A stretch of 59,905 nt of DNA, taken from Chloroflexota bacterium. Lineage in GTDB: Bacteria > Chloroflexota > Dehalococcoidia > UBA2979. The translations under genes and the position numbers were made by a program. The stretch spans positions 1 to 59,905 of the forward strand of contig VGPD01000009.1 of the NCBI GenBank assembly GCA_016875635.1, written 5' to 3'. Positions 7,885-16,307 of the stretch are shown in pieces. Positions within the stretch are counted from its first letter, which is position 1, and each line of letters opens with the position of its first letter. The notes under the pieces are model-generated. The model had not been told where the DNA came from and made no database searches. It saw only the letters and a program-made list of their open reading frames with translations.

Positions 7885-9219
7885 TTACGCCGTGCCCAGC
7901 TGGGAGCGCTGCTGGAGGATCGACTCCGGCGTGTTCTCCAGCACGCCCGCCTCGTGTAGCCGCTCGATCGCCTCAGCGCTCTTGCCGAGGATCTCGCGCA
8001 GGACATAGTCCGTGTGTTCGCCGAGGGCGGGCGCGGCAGCGTAGATCGCCGCCTGCGTGCGGCTGTACTGCCACGCCTCGCCGGCGAGGATGTGCGGGCC
8101 GGCGCTGCTGTGCTGTACCTCCGGCCAGAACCCACGCGCGGCCAGATGCGGATCGTGGACCACTCGCCGGTTGTCCGAACAGACACCGGCGGCGACGCCG
8201 TGCTGCTGGAGGATCGTCATTGCGTGGTCGGCATCCTGCTGCGCGGCCCAGGCGCTGATCGCCGCGTCGATGGCGTCGTGATGCAGTGCACGCCGCTCGT
8301 ACGTCGGGTAGTCGGTCAACAGGTCGTCGCGGGCGATGGCGGTGCAGAGGCCGCGCCATTCGGCGTCCGTGCCGATCGCCAGTGCGATCCACGCATCGTC
8401 GCCGATGCACCGGTAGACGCCTGAAGGAGCCATGTATTCGTCACGGTTCCCGATCCAGCCGGGGTCGTGGCCGGTCATCTGGTATCCGATGACGGATTCG
8501 CCGATCCAGTTGATGGTCGCCTCGCGCTGGGACAGGTCAATGTACTGGCCGCGGCCTGTCTTCCGGCGGTGCAGGAGCGCCGTCATGATGTAGCCAGCGG
8601 TGTGCATCCCGGCGATCGGGTCGCCGTAGTTGATCCCGGTCTTCATCGGCGTGTCGTCGCCGCGATACCCGGTGCGCGCAACGATCCCGCCGAGCTGTTC
8701 GATGGCGACGCCGTAGCCGACGTATTTGGCCTCCGGGCCACCGTTTCCGGACGGCGGCATCGAGACGAAGATGAGGTCCTCGTTCACATCCCGAAGCACG
8801 TCGTAACCGAACCCCATCCGTTCGAAGACGCCGCCGCCAAAGTTCTCCACGACCACGTCGGCGATCGCGGCGAGTTCCATGAAGACGGCGCGGCCCTCCG
8901 GCATCAGGATGTTCATGCAGACGCCGAGCTTGTTCCGGTTGTACTTGTTGAAGTAGCCGTTCCGGTTCCACGGGTCGTCGCCGGGGTCGTTGTTGGCGTA
9001 CAGGCTGATCGCGGAGGAGGACGGTGGGGGAATCGCCGGTCCGCGGATGGAATCGAGTTGACGGTTCGCCTCGACTTTGATGATCGTTGCGCCCAGGTCC
9101 CCCAGCAATTTGGTGCAGTACGGCCCGGCCCACACCATCGAGCAGTCGAGCACGACGAGGTCGGTCAGCGGCCCCCGTTGTCCGGGGCGGAGCGGCACGG
9201 ATCCTCCTGAAGCAGTCAT
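7885..9219 (-). CDS. CaiB/BaiF family CoA-transferase (downstream copy)
   Basis: Class III CoA-transferase of 444 residues. N-terminal LVVLDCSMVWAGPYCTKLLGDLGATIIKVE matches the CaiB/BaiF start (VLDLSxxxAGPxxxxxLADLGAxVIKVE). The region VVVENFGGGVFERMGFGYDVL carries the family ENF motif, and the expected aspartate region is TGRGQYIDLSQREA. ATG 9219 overlaps the stop of the upstream CaiB gene by 4 bp (ATGA), so the two are translationally coupled and may form a heteromeric enzyme or act in series. The acyl substrate cannot be deduced. At the 3' end it faces NnrS convergently with 21 bp between. Confidence 0.88.
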   Translation of the reverse strand: MTASGGSVPLRPGQRGPLTDLVVLDCSMVWAGPYCTKLLGDLGATIIKVEANRQLDSIRGPAIPPPSSSAISLYANNDPGDDPWNRNGYFNKYNRNKLGVCMNILMPEGRAVFMELAAIADVVVENFGGGVFERMGFGYDVLRDVNEDLIFVSMPPSGNGGPEAKYVGYGVAIEQLGGIVARTGYRGDDTPMKTGINYGDPIAGMHTAGYIMTALLHRRKTGRGQYIDLSQREATINWIGESVIGYQMTGHDPGWIGNRDEYMAPSGVYRCIGDDAWIALAIGTDAEWRGLCTAIARDDLLTDYPTYERRALHHDAIDAAISAWAAQQDADHAMTILQQHGVAAGVCSDNRRVVHDPHLAARGFWPEVQHSSAGPHILAGEAWQYSRTQAAIYAAAPALGEHTDYVLREILGKSAEAIERLHEAGVLENTPESILQQRSQLGTA

Positions 9220-10445
9220 CGCGCACCTCCACTCGTGGCCGATACGTCGTGTGTCGCGGCGCCGAAGGCGCCCGCGGCGGACAGCCGGGCACGTGACGCT
9301 TCGTCGTGACCGAGCGACGTGACTACCTCGTTCGTGTGTTCGCCCAGCAGCGGCGCCCGCTGGGACTCCCAGAGGCCGTCAGAGAAGTGCGCCGCGATGG
9401 AGGGGTAACGGAGCGGTCCCGCGACCGGATGGTCGATCTCGTGGAAGAAGCCGCGGTACTGGAGCTGCTCGTTCTTGAACAGGTCGGCGGGGGTGGCGAC
9501 GTATCCGAACGGCAGGCCGAGCGCCTGCGCCTTCTGGTAGATCTCCTCCTTCTCGTGGGTGATCAGCCAGGGCAGCATCAGCGCATCGATCTCGTCGCGC
9601 AGCTCGCTCTGCGAGCCGGCCTGCTGGTAGCGGTCGTCCGCCAGGACGGGCTCCTCCATCAACGTCGCGATGTTCGCCCAGCGGCGCAGCGGGCCGGAGA
9701 CCACGCCCACGAAGCCGTCTGCACAGGGATAGATGCCCCATGCCGCGCGCGCGCCGTTCCCGCTCCGCGGATACACCTTCCCCGCGTAGATATACGCCAT
9801 GTCAGTCATCTCCAGCACTGACGTCGCGTGCTCGAAGACTGACACATCGACGTGTTGGCCCAGGCCGGAGACCGCGCGCTCCCAGAGCCCGGCGAGTGTC
9901 GCGATGTATGCGTTCTGCCCCGCGCCGTACTGGCCCAGATAGCCGCCGTTCTTCAGCGGTTCCCGGTCAGGTTCGCCGGTGATGTACATCAGCCCGCTGA
10001 GGGCGTACGTGGTGATCTCCCACGCGTGGTACTGCGCGTACGGACCGGTCTGTCCGAACGGTGTGACCGAGACGTAGAGGAGTCCCGGGAACTCTTCCGC
10101 CAGCTGCTCGTAGCCGAGCCCGAGACCGGCAAGCATCCCCGGAGGGAAGCTCTCGATCAGTACGTCGGCGGTGTCCAGCAACTCGCGCAGCAGGGCGCGG
10201 CCATCCTCGGTCTCGATGTCGAGCGTGACCGAGCGCTTTCCTTGGTTGAGGTAGAGGTGGAACGCGCTCGTCTCGGGGCCAGGGACAGATCCGGGGAACG
10301 GCCCCCAACGGCGGATCGGGTCGCCGTCCGGTGGTTCGACCTTAATCACGTCGGCGCCGAACCCCGCCATCATCCGGCCGCAATAGGGCCCGGCGATGTA
10401 CTGGGAAAGGTCGATGACTCGGATTCCGGTCAGCGGGCCTTCCAT
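9216..10445 (-). CDS. CaiB/BaiF family CoA-transferase (upstream copy)
   Basis: Class III CoA-transferase of 409 residues from ATG 10445, chosen because GGAGG lies 8 bp upstream; a TTG six codons earlier sits inside that site. Motifs are IRVIDLSQYIAGPYCGRMMAGFGADVIKVE, the DTADVLIESFPPGML region and GLGQHVDVSVFEHA, with the family aspartate. The downstream copy is only distantly similar, so this is not a recent duplication. The pair starts its own unit after the terminator at 10561-10599. Reaction: transfer of CoA between acyl-CoA and a free acid; substrates unknown. Confidence 0.88.
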   Translation of the reverse strand: MEGPLTGIRVIDLSQYIAGPYCGRMMAGFGADVIKVEPPDGDPIRRWGPFPGSVPGPETSAFHLYLNQGKRSVTLDIETEDGRALLRELLDTADVLIESFPPGMLAGLGLGYEQLAEEFPGLLYVSVTPFGQTGPYAQYHAWEITTYALSGLMYITGEPDREPLKNGGYLGQYGAGQNAYIATLAGLWERAVSGLGQHVDVSVFEHATSVLEMTDMAYIYAGKVYPRSGNGARAAWGIYPCADGFVGVVSGPLRRWANIATLMEEPVLADDRYQQAGSQSELRDEIDALMLPWLITHEKEEIYQKAQALGLPFGYVATPADLFKNEQLQYRGFFHEIDHPVAGPLRYPSIAAHFSDGLWESQRAPLLGEHTNEVVTSLGHDEASRARLSAAGAFGAATHDVSATSGGAR

Positions 10446-10494
10446 ACGCTCGTACCTCCGCAACCGTTTTCACTCTCGCTGCGGGGGACTGTAG

Positions 10495-11016
10495 TCACTG
10501 GTACAGGAATCCGCGAGGCGGGCGCGCACCGCCCTCCATCCTCCTCCTCCGGAAGACGAGCCCCACGAAGCCCGGACAACTCGTCCGGGCTTCGTGGGGG
10601 GAGGGGAGACGAGGGGACGTGAGATACCGCGGCTCGCCCTGGCCGAACCACGGGTAGACCGGCGCCATGTTGCCGCGACCCAGCATCAGGTCGACCCGGC
10701 CCCCGGCCAGGTGCTGGAGCATCGCGTAGTCTTCAGCGATCTTCACCGGGTCGTTGGTTGTGATGAGGGTCGTTGCGGTCGACAGAGTGATCCGTTCGGT
10801 CCGGGCGGCGATGTAGCCGAGCATCGTCGTGGGTGACGACGGTACGAACGGCGGATTGTGATGCTCCACGGTCGCGAACACGTCGAGGCCGACCTCTTCG
10901 GCCTTCAGTGCGATGGCGACCATCGCCTGAATCCGCTCGGCCTCGCTCGGTGTCCGGCCGGTCGTGGGGTCCGTGGTCACGTCGCCGACCGAGAACACGC
11001 CAAACTGCATCGTCAT
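10495..11016 (-). pseudogene. Luciferase-like (LLM class) FMN/F420 oxidoreductase, N-terminal fragment
   Basis: Starts at ATG 11016 with the N-terminal third of a luciferase-like monooxygenase: MQFGVFSVGDV, VEHHNPPFVPSSP, TERITLSTATTLITTNDPVKIAEDYAMLQHL and GRVDLMLGRGNMAPVYPWFGQ. Similarity stops near 10640. The remaining codons to the stop at 10495 are unrelated and run through a terminator hairpin. Family members are about 340-370 residues, so two-thirds of the barrel is missing. The start overlaps the alpha/beta hydrolase stop by 4 bp, showing that it was once the third gene of an MFS-hydrolase-LLM operon. Confidence 0.8.
10561..10599. terminator. Strong hairpin terminator
   Basis: A perfect 16-bp stem (arms 10561-10576 and 10584-10599) with a 7-nt loop, inside the nonsense tail of the truncated luciferase-like gene. 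It closes the MFS-hydrolase operon on the minus strand, upstream of the CaiB pair. Confidence 0.75.
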
Positions 11017-11843
11017 GGACGTGCGAAGCCGGGCACGGTCACGCTGAAGAACTCTGTCAGCAGCACTGCCATCTCACCGGGGAGGTCGATATTCGGCGAG
11101 TGTCCCACCCGGTGGTAGACGTGGAGGAAGCGGTTCGCCTCAGGCAGGGCGAGATATTCCGCGAGGATGTGTGGGACGCCAACCGTCGTGTCGAGGTCGC
11201 CGCTGATCACCAGTGTCGGCACGCGGATCTCGCCGAGGCGCGACCGCAGGTCCAGCGAGGCCATTGACCGCCGGCTGCCGATCAGTCGCTCAAGCGGCGT
11301 GCGGGCGACATCCTCAGCGAGCTCGCGGCGATAATGCTCAGCCAGGGTCTCGTGGCGCGTGGCGGGGGCAGCGGCGCCGGATGTGCTTCGTGGCGCCTCG
11401 CCGGTGCGGAACTGGGCGCGGATCTCGTCGTCCCATCCGGGTGTGAGCGCCGGCCGTGAGGCCAGTGGGGCCGGGTCGAGCAGGGTGAGCGATCTCAACA
11501 GCGCCTGATGGTCCAGCGCGAACCGTGAAACGGTGGCGCCGCCCATGGAGTGGCCGACGAGGTGAACATCCCGCAGTCCCAGGGTGGTCACCGCGCCGGA
11601 CAGATCGCGTGCGAATGCCTCCACCGTGTAATCGGCCTCGTCGGTGGAACGGTCCGAGTCGCCTGCACCACGGTTGTTGATTGCCAGTACGCGGAACCGT
11701 GTCGGGTCGAGGCGCTCCTGCATCGCGCGCCAGATGCGCGCGCTCGCGGTGTATCCATGTACGAGGACGACCGTCTCGGGGCCGGAGCCGTGCTCGAAAT
11801 ATTGCAGGCGGACGCTGCCAGCCTGTAGGAAGTCTGATTGCAT
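11013..11843 (-). CDS. Alpha/beta-fold hydrolase
   Basis: 276 residues. Oxyanion HG motif VVLVHGYTASARIW, nucleophile elbow GHSMGG with Ser99, acid in VISGDLDTTVGVP (about residue 217) and catalytic His in HRVGHSPNIDLPGEM (about residue 247). The triad is complete, so it should be an active esterase, lactonase, haloperoxidase-like or C-C hydrolase; the substrate is undetermined. ATG 11843. It lies 66 bp downstream of the MFS gene, and its stop overlaps the truncated luciferase-like gene, a small catabolic operon. Confidence 0.85.
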   Translation of the reverse strand: MQSDFLQAGSVRLQYFEHGSGPETVVLVHGYTASARIWRAMQERLDPTRFRVLAINNRGAGDSDRSTDEADYTVEAFARDLSGAVTTLGLRDVHLVGHSMGGATVSRFALDHQALLRSLTLLDPAPLASRPALTPGWDDEIRAQFRTGEAPRSTSGAAAPATRHETLAEHYRRELAEDVARTPLERLIGSRRSMASLDLRSRLGEIRVPTLVISGDLDTTVGVPHILAEYLALPEANRFLHVYHRVGHSPNIDLPGEMAVLLTEFFSVTVPGFARP

Positions 11844-11909
11844 GGATGCCTCCTCCGTCGACCGTCAGGTTACTCCTCGGACGGTCAGACGCGCTGGCCT
11901 CGGGCCATG

Positions 11910-13139
11910 TCAGGCCGTCTGGCGCGGCTCCCGAAGCGTGGCGAAGAGCAACGCGCACAGTGCGAGCAGCACTCCCGCGAGCGCGACGAACCCGAGTCGG
12001 AGCGAGGTCGCGGCGAACGCGGCGGCTGCCGTGGGACCGATGAGGAACGAGAGGGCCTGTGCGCTGCTCGCGATGCCGAAGCCGGTGCCTCGGCGTTCGC
12101 GCGGGACGTTCGCGGCGATCAGCGCGTTCGCGGCAGGGACCATCGTCGCCTGCGCGAACGCCAGTCCGGCGAATGTGACGATGAAGACCGGTGAAGAGTG
12201 CGCCAGCGCCAGCGCGAAGTACAGGGCGGCGGAGCTCGCGGTCCCGAGGAGGAGCGTGAGGCGGAGCCGTCCCGGGGCCACGTATCGCTGGCCGACGAGG
12301 ACCACCCCTGCCACCGCCGCAATGCCGGCACTGGTGAATGCGAGGCCGGTGGCCCCCGCGACCTCATCCCGTCCGAGAATTTCCTGGAGTGCCCCCGGCG
12401 CGGAGAGCCGTACGAGCTGGTCCAGCGCGAACAGGAGGAAGAAGACGAACACCGCCAGATAGAACTGCGGTTTGAGTGTCCGCCACAGCGGGGGGCCTCC
12501 GGCTGCCGACCTCGCGCGGGTGGTACCGGGACGGTCGATGTGGTCGGTGGGGACGAGGATGAGCACCACGACCGCGGCGATGATCGGAAGCATCGCGCCT
12601 GCGAAGATCGCGCCGCGGTACCCGAACGAGACAGCGAGGAGCGCACCGACGGACGGCCCGACCATATTCCCCACATGCTGGGCGCCCGTCACCGCGCTCA
12701 GGCTCCGGCTCATCCTGGTGTCCGGGACGCTGACGCTGGTGAGCGCGATGGCCGCGGGCACGAATCCGGAGAACAGGCCCTGTGCCGTGAACGACACGAC
12801 GATGTGCCACGGCGCCTGCGCGAACCCCCCGATGAACATCGTCAGGGATGCGAAGCAGAGCGCCCGCACGAACATGAGCTTGCGTCCAAAGCGGTCGGCG
12901 AGGATTCCCCACAGGGGGCCGCTGATCAGGCGCCCCATCCCGAGCCCCGCGTTCGCGAGCGCCACCCAGACGAGGGCGTCCGCGTTCGAGGTGGCGCCCA
13001 GCTCCCGGATGTACAGCGGGACGAAGGGGATCCAGAACAACACCGCGAAACTGGCGATGCAGGTGCCCGCGGCGATGGCCCAGGTGGCGTGGCCGAGACC
13101 CTCGCGCGCATTCGGGGGAGGCGTGGGCGAGAGAGTCAT
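11910..13139 (-). CDS. MFS transporter (DHA1-like)
   Basis: 409 residues with 12 predicted TM helices. Motif A between TM2 and TM3 is GILADRFGRKLMF, with a second-half counterpart near TM8-9. Similar in layout to multidrug/sugar efflux MFS carriers. First gene of the minus-strand operon with the alpha/beta hydrolase and the truncated luciferase-like gene, which suggests uptake or export of the compound these act on; this is inference. ATG 13139 is the first plausible start and the upstream region is divergent to an aldo/keto reductase. Confidence 0.85.
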   Translation of the reverse strand: MTLSPTPPPNAREGLGHATWAIAAGTCIASFAVLFWIPFVPLYIRELGATSNADALVWVALANAGLGMGRLISGPLWGILADRFGRKLMFVRALCFASLTMFIGGFAQAPWHIVVSFTAQGLFSGFVPAAIALTSVSVPDTRMSRSLSAVTGAQHVGNMVGPSVGALLAVSFGYRGAIFAGAMLPIIAAVVVLILVPTDHIDRPGTTRARSAAGGPPLWRTLKPQFYLAVFVFFLLFALDQLVRLSAPGALQEILGRDEVAGATGLAFTSAGIAAVAGVVLVGQRYVAPGRLRLTLLLGTASSAALYFALALAHSSPVFIVTFAGLAFAQATMVPAANALIAANVPRERRGTGFGIASSAQALSFLIGPTAAAAFAATSLRLGFVALAGVLLALCALLFATLREPRQTA

Positions 13140-13295
13140 ACCGCGTCCTCGCTTCGGCCTTCAGGTGCTCGGCATCACCGGAACGTTCGCAGACTAGCCG
13201 AGGGCGACCTCGGCTGCCCGCCCCGGCAGACCATCCCCGGCGCTCCCGCGATATGGTGGTGGTCGGTTCCCGGGGGAGCCCTGGACGGGGTGCAG

Positions 13296-14114
13296 ATGTC
13301 GACATTGCCGCAGCGCAGGCTCGGTCGGACCGGCCTCATGGTGACCGCCGTCGGGCTGGGTGCAATGGACACGCCGCACTCGCCCGAGGCGGCCGAGACG
13401 GTAGGGACGGCGCTCGACCTTGGCGTCAATTTCATCGACACGGCCCGCGAATATGCGGGCAGCGAGTTTATGCTCGGACAGATCGTGCGTGCCCGCGGCG
13501 CCGCCGGGTTTCACATCGCCAGCAAGACCTTCAGCCACACCATCAATGGCAGTCAGCGCGATGTCGACCGTTCGCTGGGCACGCTCGGCGTCGACCGGAT
13601 CGACCTCTACCAGTTGCACGACATCTCGACATCTGAGGCGTGGGATCGGGTCCATCAGGAGGACGGCGCGCTTGCGGGGTTGCGGGACATGCGGGAGCGC
13701 GGGCATATCGGGCACATTGGCATCTCCACCCACAGCATCGAGGTACTGGAACGGGTGGTCGAGAGCGACGCCTTCGACACCGTGATGGTCGAGTACTCCG
13801 CGTTCTCCCCGCAGACCGCCCGGCTGATCGAACGGGCATGTGCACGGGATATCGGCGTGATCGTGATGCGCCCGCTGGGCGGTTCCGGGCGGACCAGCGA
13901 GATGCGTGGCAGGATCGCCGCTGGGTACGATGGCATCCTCACGCCCGCGAATCTGCTCCGCTACGTGCTGTCGCATCCGGGTGTCGCTACCGCCATCCCC
14001 GGTGCCCGCTACCCGTCGAGGGTGGTCGAGAACGTGGCGACCGCGCAGGCGTTCGTCCCGCTGACGCCAGAAGAGAGCCACGAATTAGAAGTGGCCGCCG
14101 GGGCGCTGTATTAG
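13296..14114 (+). CDS. Aldo/keto reductase (first copy)
   Basis: 272 residues from ATG 13296, beginning MSTLPQRRLGRTGLMVTAVGLGAM, the standard AKR N-terminus. Catalytic tetrad candidates: Asp in NFIDTAREYAGSE, Tyr in the same motif, Lys in IASKTF and His in LYQLHDIS. The C-terminal NADPH-binding segment PGVATAIPGARYPSRVVENV matches the family pattern. A much longer open frame continues upstream to 12198, but that part is antisense to the MFS gene and shows no similarity. A second AKR follows 72 bp later. Confidence 0.87.
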   Translation: MSTLPQRRLGRTGLMVTAVGLGAMDTPHSPEAAETVGTALDLGVNFIDTAREYAGSEFMLGQIVRARGAAGFHIASKTFSHTINGSQRDVDRSLGTLGVDRIDLYQLHDISTSEAWDRVHQEDGALAGLRDMRERGHIGHIGISTHSIEVLERVVESDAFDTVMVEYSAFSPQTARLIERACARDIGVIVMRPLGGSGRTSEMRGRIAAGYDGILTPANLLRYVLSHPGVATAIPGARYPSRVVENVATAQAFVPLTPEESHELEVAAGALY

Positions 14115-14186
14115 CGCGTCTGAATAGTGCGTTTCTGGGCCGACTTGGCCGTATCGTAGGGGCCTTGTATCCCATCAAACCACGGA

Positions 14187-15104
14187 ATGGATGCCCACAT
14201 GCCCGACCTCCCCAGACGTCTGCTCGGACGGACCGGCCTCGAAGTCACATCGCTTGGCTACGGCGCCATGGAGTTGCGTTCGCTCGACGAGCCTGCTGCG
14301 CAGGCCATCCTGGACGCGGTGCTGGGCGCGGGGATCAACTTCATTGACACGTCGATCGACTATGGCCGCAGTGAGGACCTGATTGGCCACTGCATCTCGT
14401 CGCGGCGGGCCGAGTTCTTTCTCGCTTCGAAGTGCGGCTGTGTTTCTCGTGACACGGGCGGCGACCATGTGCACACCGCCGAGAGTATCCGCGCCGGCGT
14501 CGAGAACTCGCTGCGGTTGCTGAAGACCGACTATCTCGACCTTGTCCAGTTTCACCGCAGCCTGACCGAGGTTGAGTTAAAGGAGCATGGCGCACTGCAA
14601 GAGCTGCTCAAATTGCGGGACGAGGGCAAGGTCCGCTTCGTCGGAGTGTCCGGGACGCTGCCGAACATGAGCAAGCAGGTTGACATGGGCGTGTTCGACG
14701 TGTTCCAGGTGCCCTACTCTGCGTTGCAACGCGAGCACGAGGCGGTCATCACGAAGGCCTCGGCGGCCGGTGCAGGGATCGTCGTGCGCGGCGGCGTGGC
14801 GCGCGGGGCGCCGACGGACTGGGAGCACCGCCAGTACTACATGCTCCGCACAGAGACGATGCGTGACCGATGGGATGAGGCGAGACTCGACGAGTTGTTG
14901 AGCAACGGCATGACCAGGATGGAGTTCATGCTGCGGTTCACGCTCTCCAACCCTGACCTCGACACGACGATTGTTGGGACAAAGAGCGTGGAACACCTCG
15001 CGGGGAACGTGGCAGCTGCCCTCGCGGGCCCGTTGCCCGCGGATGTCGTCACAGAGGCGAAACGGCGGCTTACTGCGGCTGGTTCGGCTCCCGAGCCTGT
15101 GTAG
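14187..15104 (+). CDS. Aldo/keto reductase (second copy)
   Basis: 305 residues. Begins at ATG 14187, or at 14199 four codons later, giving MPDLPRRLLGRTGLEVTSLGYGAMEL. AKR motifs: NFIDTSIDYGRSEDLIG (Asp and Tyr), ASKCG (Lys), LVQFHRS (His) and the C-terminal DTTIVGTKSVEHLAGNVAA. It is clearly diverged from the first copy, with different insertions (a QYYMLRTETM stretch). The next gene, an M20 peptidase, starts 25 bp after its stop, so the three plus-strand genes are probably cotranscribed. Confidence 0.87.
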   Translation: MDAHMPDLPRRLLGRTGLEVTSLGYGAMELRSLDEPAAQAILDAVLGAGINFIDTSIDYGRSEDLIGHCISSRRAEFFLASKCGCVSRDTGGDHVHTAESIRAGVENSLRLLKTDYLDLVQFHRSLTEVELKEHGALQELLKLRDEGKVRFVGVSGTLPNMSKQVDMGVFDVFQVPYSALQREHEAVITKASAAGAGIVVRGGVARGAPTDWEHRQYYMLRTETMRDRWDEARLDELLSNGMTRMEFMLRFTLSNPDLDTTIVGTKSVEHLAGNVAAALAGPLPADVVTEAKRRLTAAGSAPEPV

Positions 15105-15129
15105 CTGCATCAAGGAAGGTAGCCCCGCT

Positions 15130-16284
15130 ATGCCCACGGCCTACGAGCGCGCACTGGTCCGCGCTGTCCCCGATGTGATCGAGGAAACCGTGCGGATCGC
15201 CGAGATCCCTGCGCCGACGTTCCACGAGAGCGTGCGCGCGGCGTACGTCCACGACCGTCTGGCAGTCATCGGTGGATGGTCACACCTCGAGGTCGATGGG
15301 CTTTCGAACGTCATCGCCGTGCGCAAGGGCGAGGCCGGTCGGGCGCGGCTGCTGCTGTGCGCCCACCTGGACACGGTATTTCCGGATCCGGCCACGCCGG
15401 TGGTGCGGAGTCGCGGCAAACTCATCGGCCGCGGTGTCGGCGACAACAGCCTGGGGGTCGCGGCCATGCTCGGAGTGGCTGAGGCAATGCAGACGACCGC
15501 CGTCCGCGGTGTCGGCGACATCATCTTAGCGGCGAACGTCGGCGAGGAAGGTCGCGGCGACCTCCGTGGCGCACGCCGGCTGGTGAGAGACTACGCGCGC
15601 GACTTCGATGCGATGATCGCGATCGAGGGCCACGCGCTGAACCGCGTTCAGACGCAGGCGGTCGCCTCGCTCCGGTACGAGGTGAGCGTGGAGACTGAGG
15701 GCGGTCATTCCTGGGGGGAGTATGGCCGGAAGAACTCGATCGCGCTGCTGGCCCGCGCCATCGTCGCCCTGGAACCGCTGATGCCAGACCCGAAGGCGAC
15801 GCCGAAGACCACGATGAATGTCGGCGTCATCCGGGGTGGCCGTAGCGTGAACACCATTGCACCTGACGCAGTGTTCGAGCTCGATATTCGCTCGGTGGAA
15901 CCGGCGAATGTGGACGCTCTGCTTCGACAGGCGCGTCTCGCGATGCGGCGTGCGGTTGGCGACGAGGCCGAGGTCCGCTTCAAGCGTATCGGCGCGCGCC
16001 CCGGGGGCAGCGTCCCGGCCGATTCGGCGCTCGTACAGGCGGTACTCGGCGCGCGCCAGGGCCTTGGACTTCCTGAGCCGGAGTTTTACGCCGGCTCGAC
16101 GGACTCGAATGCCGCGATCGGCGCCGGCTTCCCGACGACCTGCATCGGCGTGACCACTGGCGGCGAGCCGCACACGCCACGCGAGTGGATCAGCACAGCT
16201 CCGATCAAGCGGGGTGTCCCGTACCTCGGGCGCGCCATTGTTGCCGCCGCGCGCCTTTCGAGGGGCGCTGTCCGGATCGGTTAA
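15130..16284 (+). CDS. M20 family metallopeptidase
   Basis: 384 residues from ATG 15130 with GGAAGG upstream; a longer frame to 14971 lies inside the previous gene. Di-zinc site residues are recognisable: AHLDTVF (His, Asp), GVGDNSLGVAAML (bridging Asp), NVGEEGRGDLRGA (catalytic Glu pair) and the later Asp and His positions. The dimerisation-domain segment begins around VSVETEGGHSW. M20 enzymes hydrolyse dipeptides, N-acyl amino acids or carbamoyl compounds. With two aldo/keto reductases upstream, an amidohydrolytic catabolic step is plausible but not proven. Confidence 0.88.
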   Translation: MPTAYERALVRAVPDVIEETVRIAEIPAPTFHESVRAAYVHDRLAVIGGWSHLEVDGLSNVIAVRKGEAGRARLLLCAHLDTVFPDPATPVVRSRGKLIGRGVGDNSLGVAAMLGVAEAMQTTAVRGVGDIILAANVGEEGRGDLRGARRLVRDYARDFDAMIAIEGHALNRVQTQAVASLRYEVSVETEGGHSWGEYGRKNSIALLARAIVALEPLMPDPKATPKTTMNVGVIRGGRSVNTIAPDAVFELDIRSVEPANVDALLRQARLAMRRAVGDEAEVRFKRIGARPGGSVPADSALVQAVLGARQGLGLPEPEFYAGSTDSNAAIGAGFPTTCIGVTTGGEPHTPREWISTAPIKRGVPYLGRAIVAAARLSRGAVRIG

Positions 16285-16307
16285 GCGCGGTGAGTAACGC
16301 CCAACTC

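Noticed and set aside
12198-13295. A long N-terminal extension of the first aldo/keto reductase
   Set aside because: The extension lies antisense to the MFS gene and is not protein-like; the conserved AKR start is at 13296.
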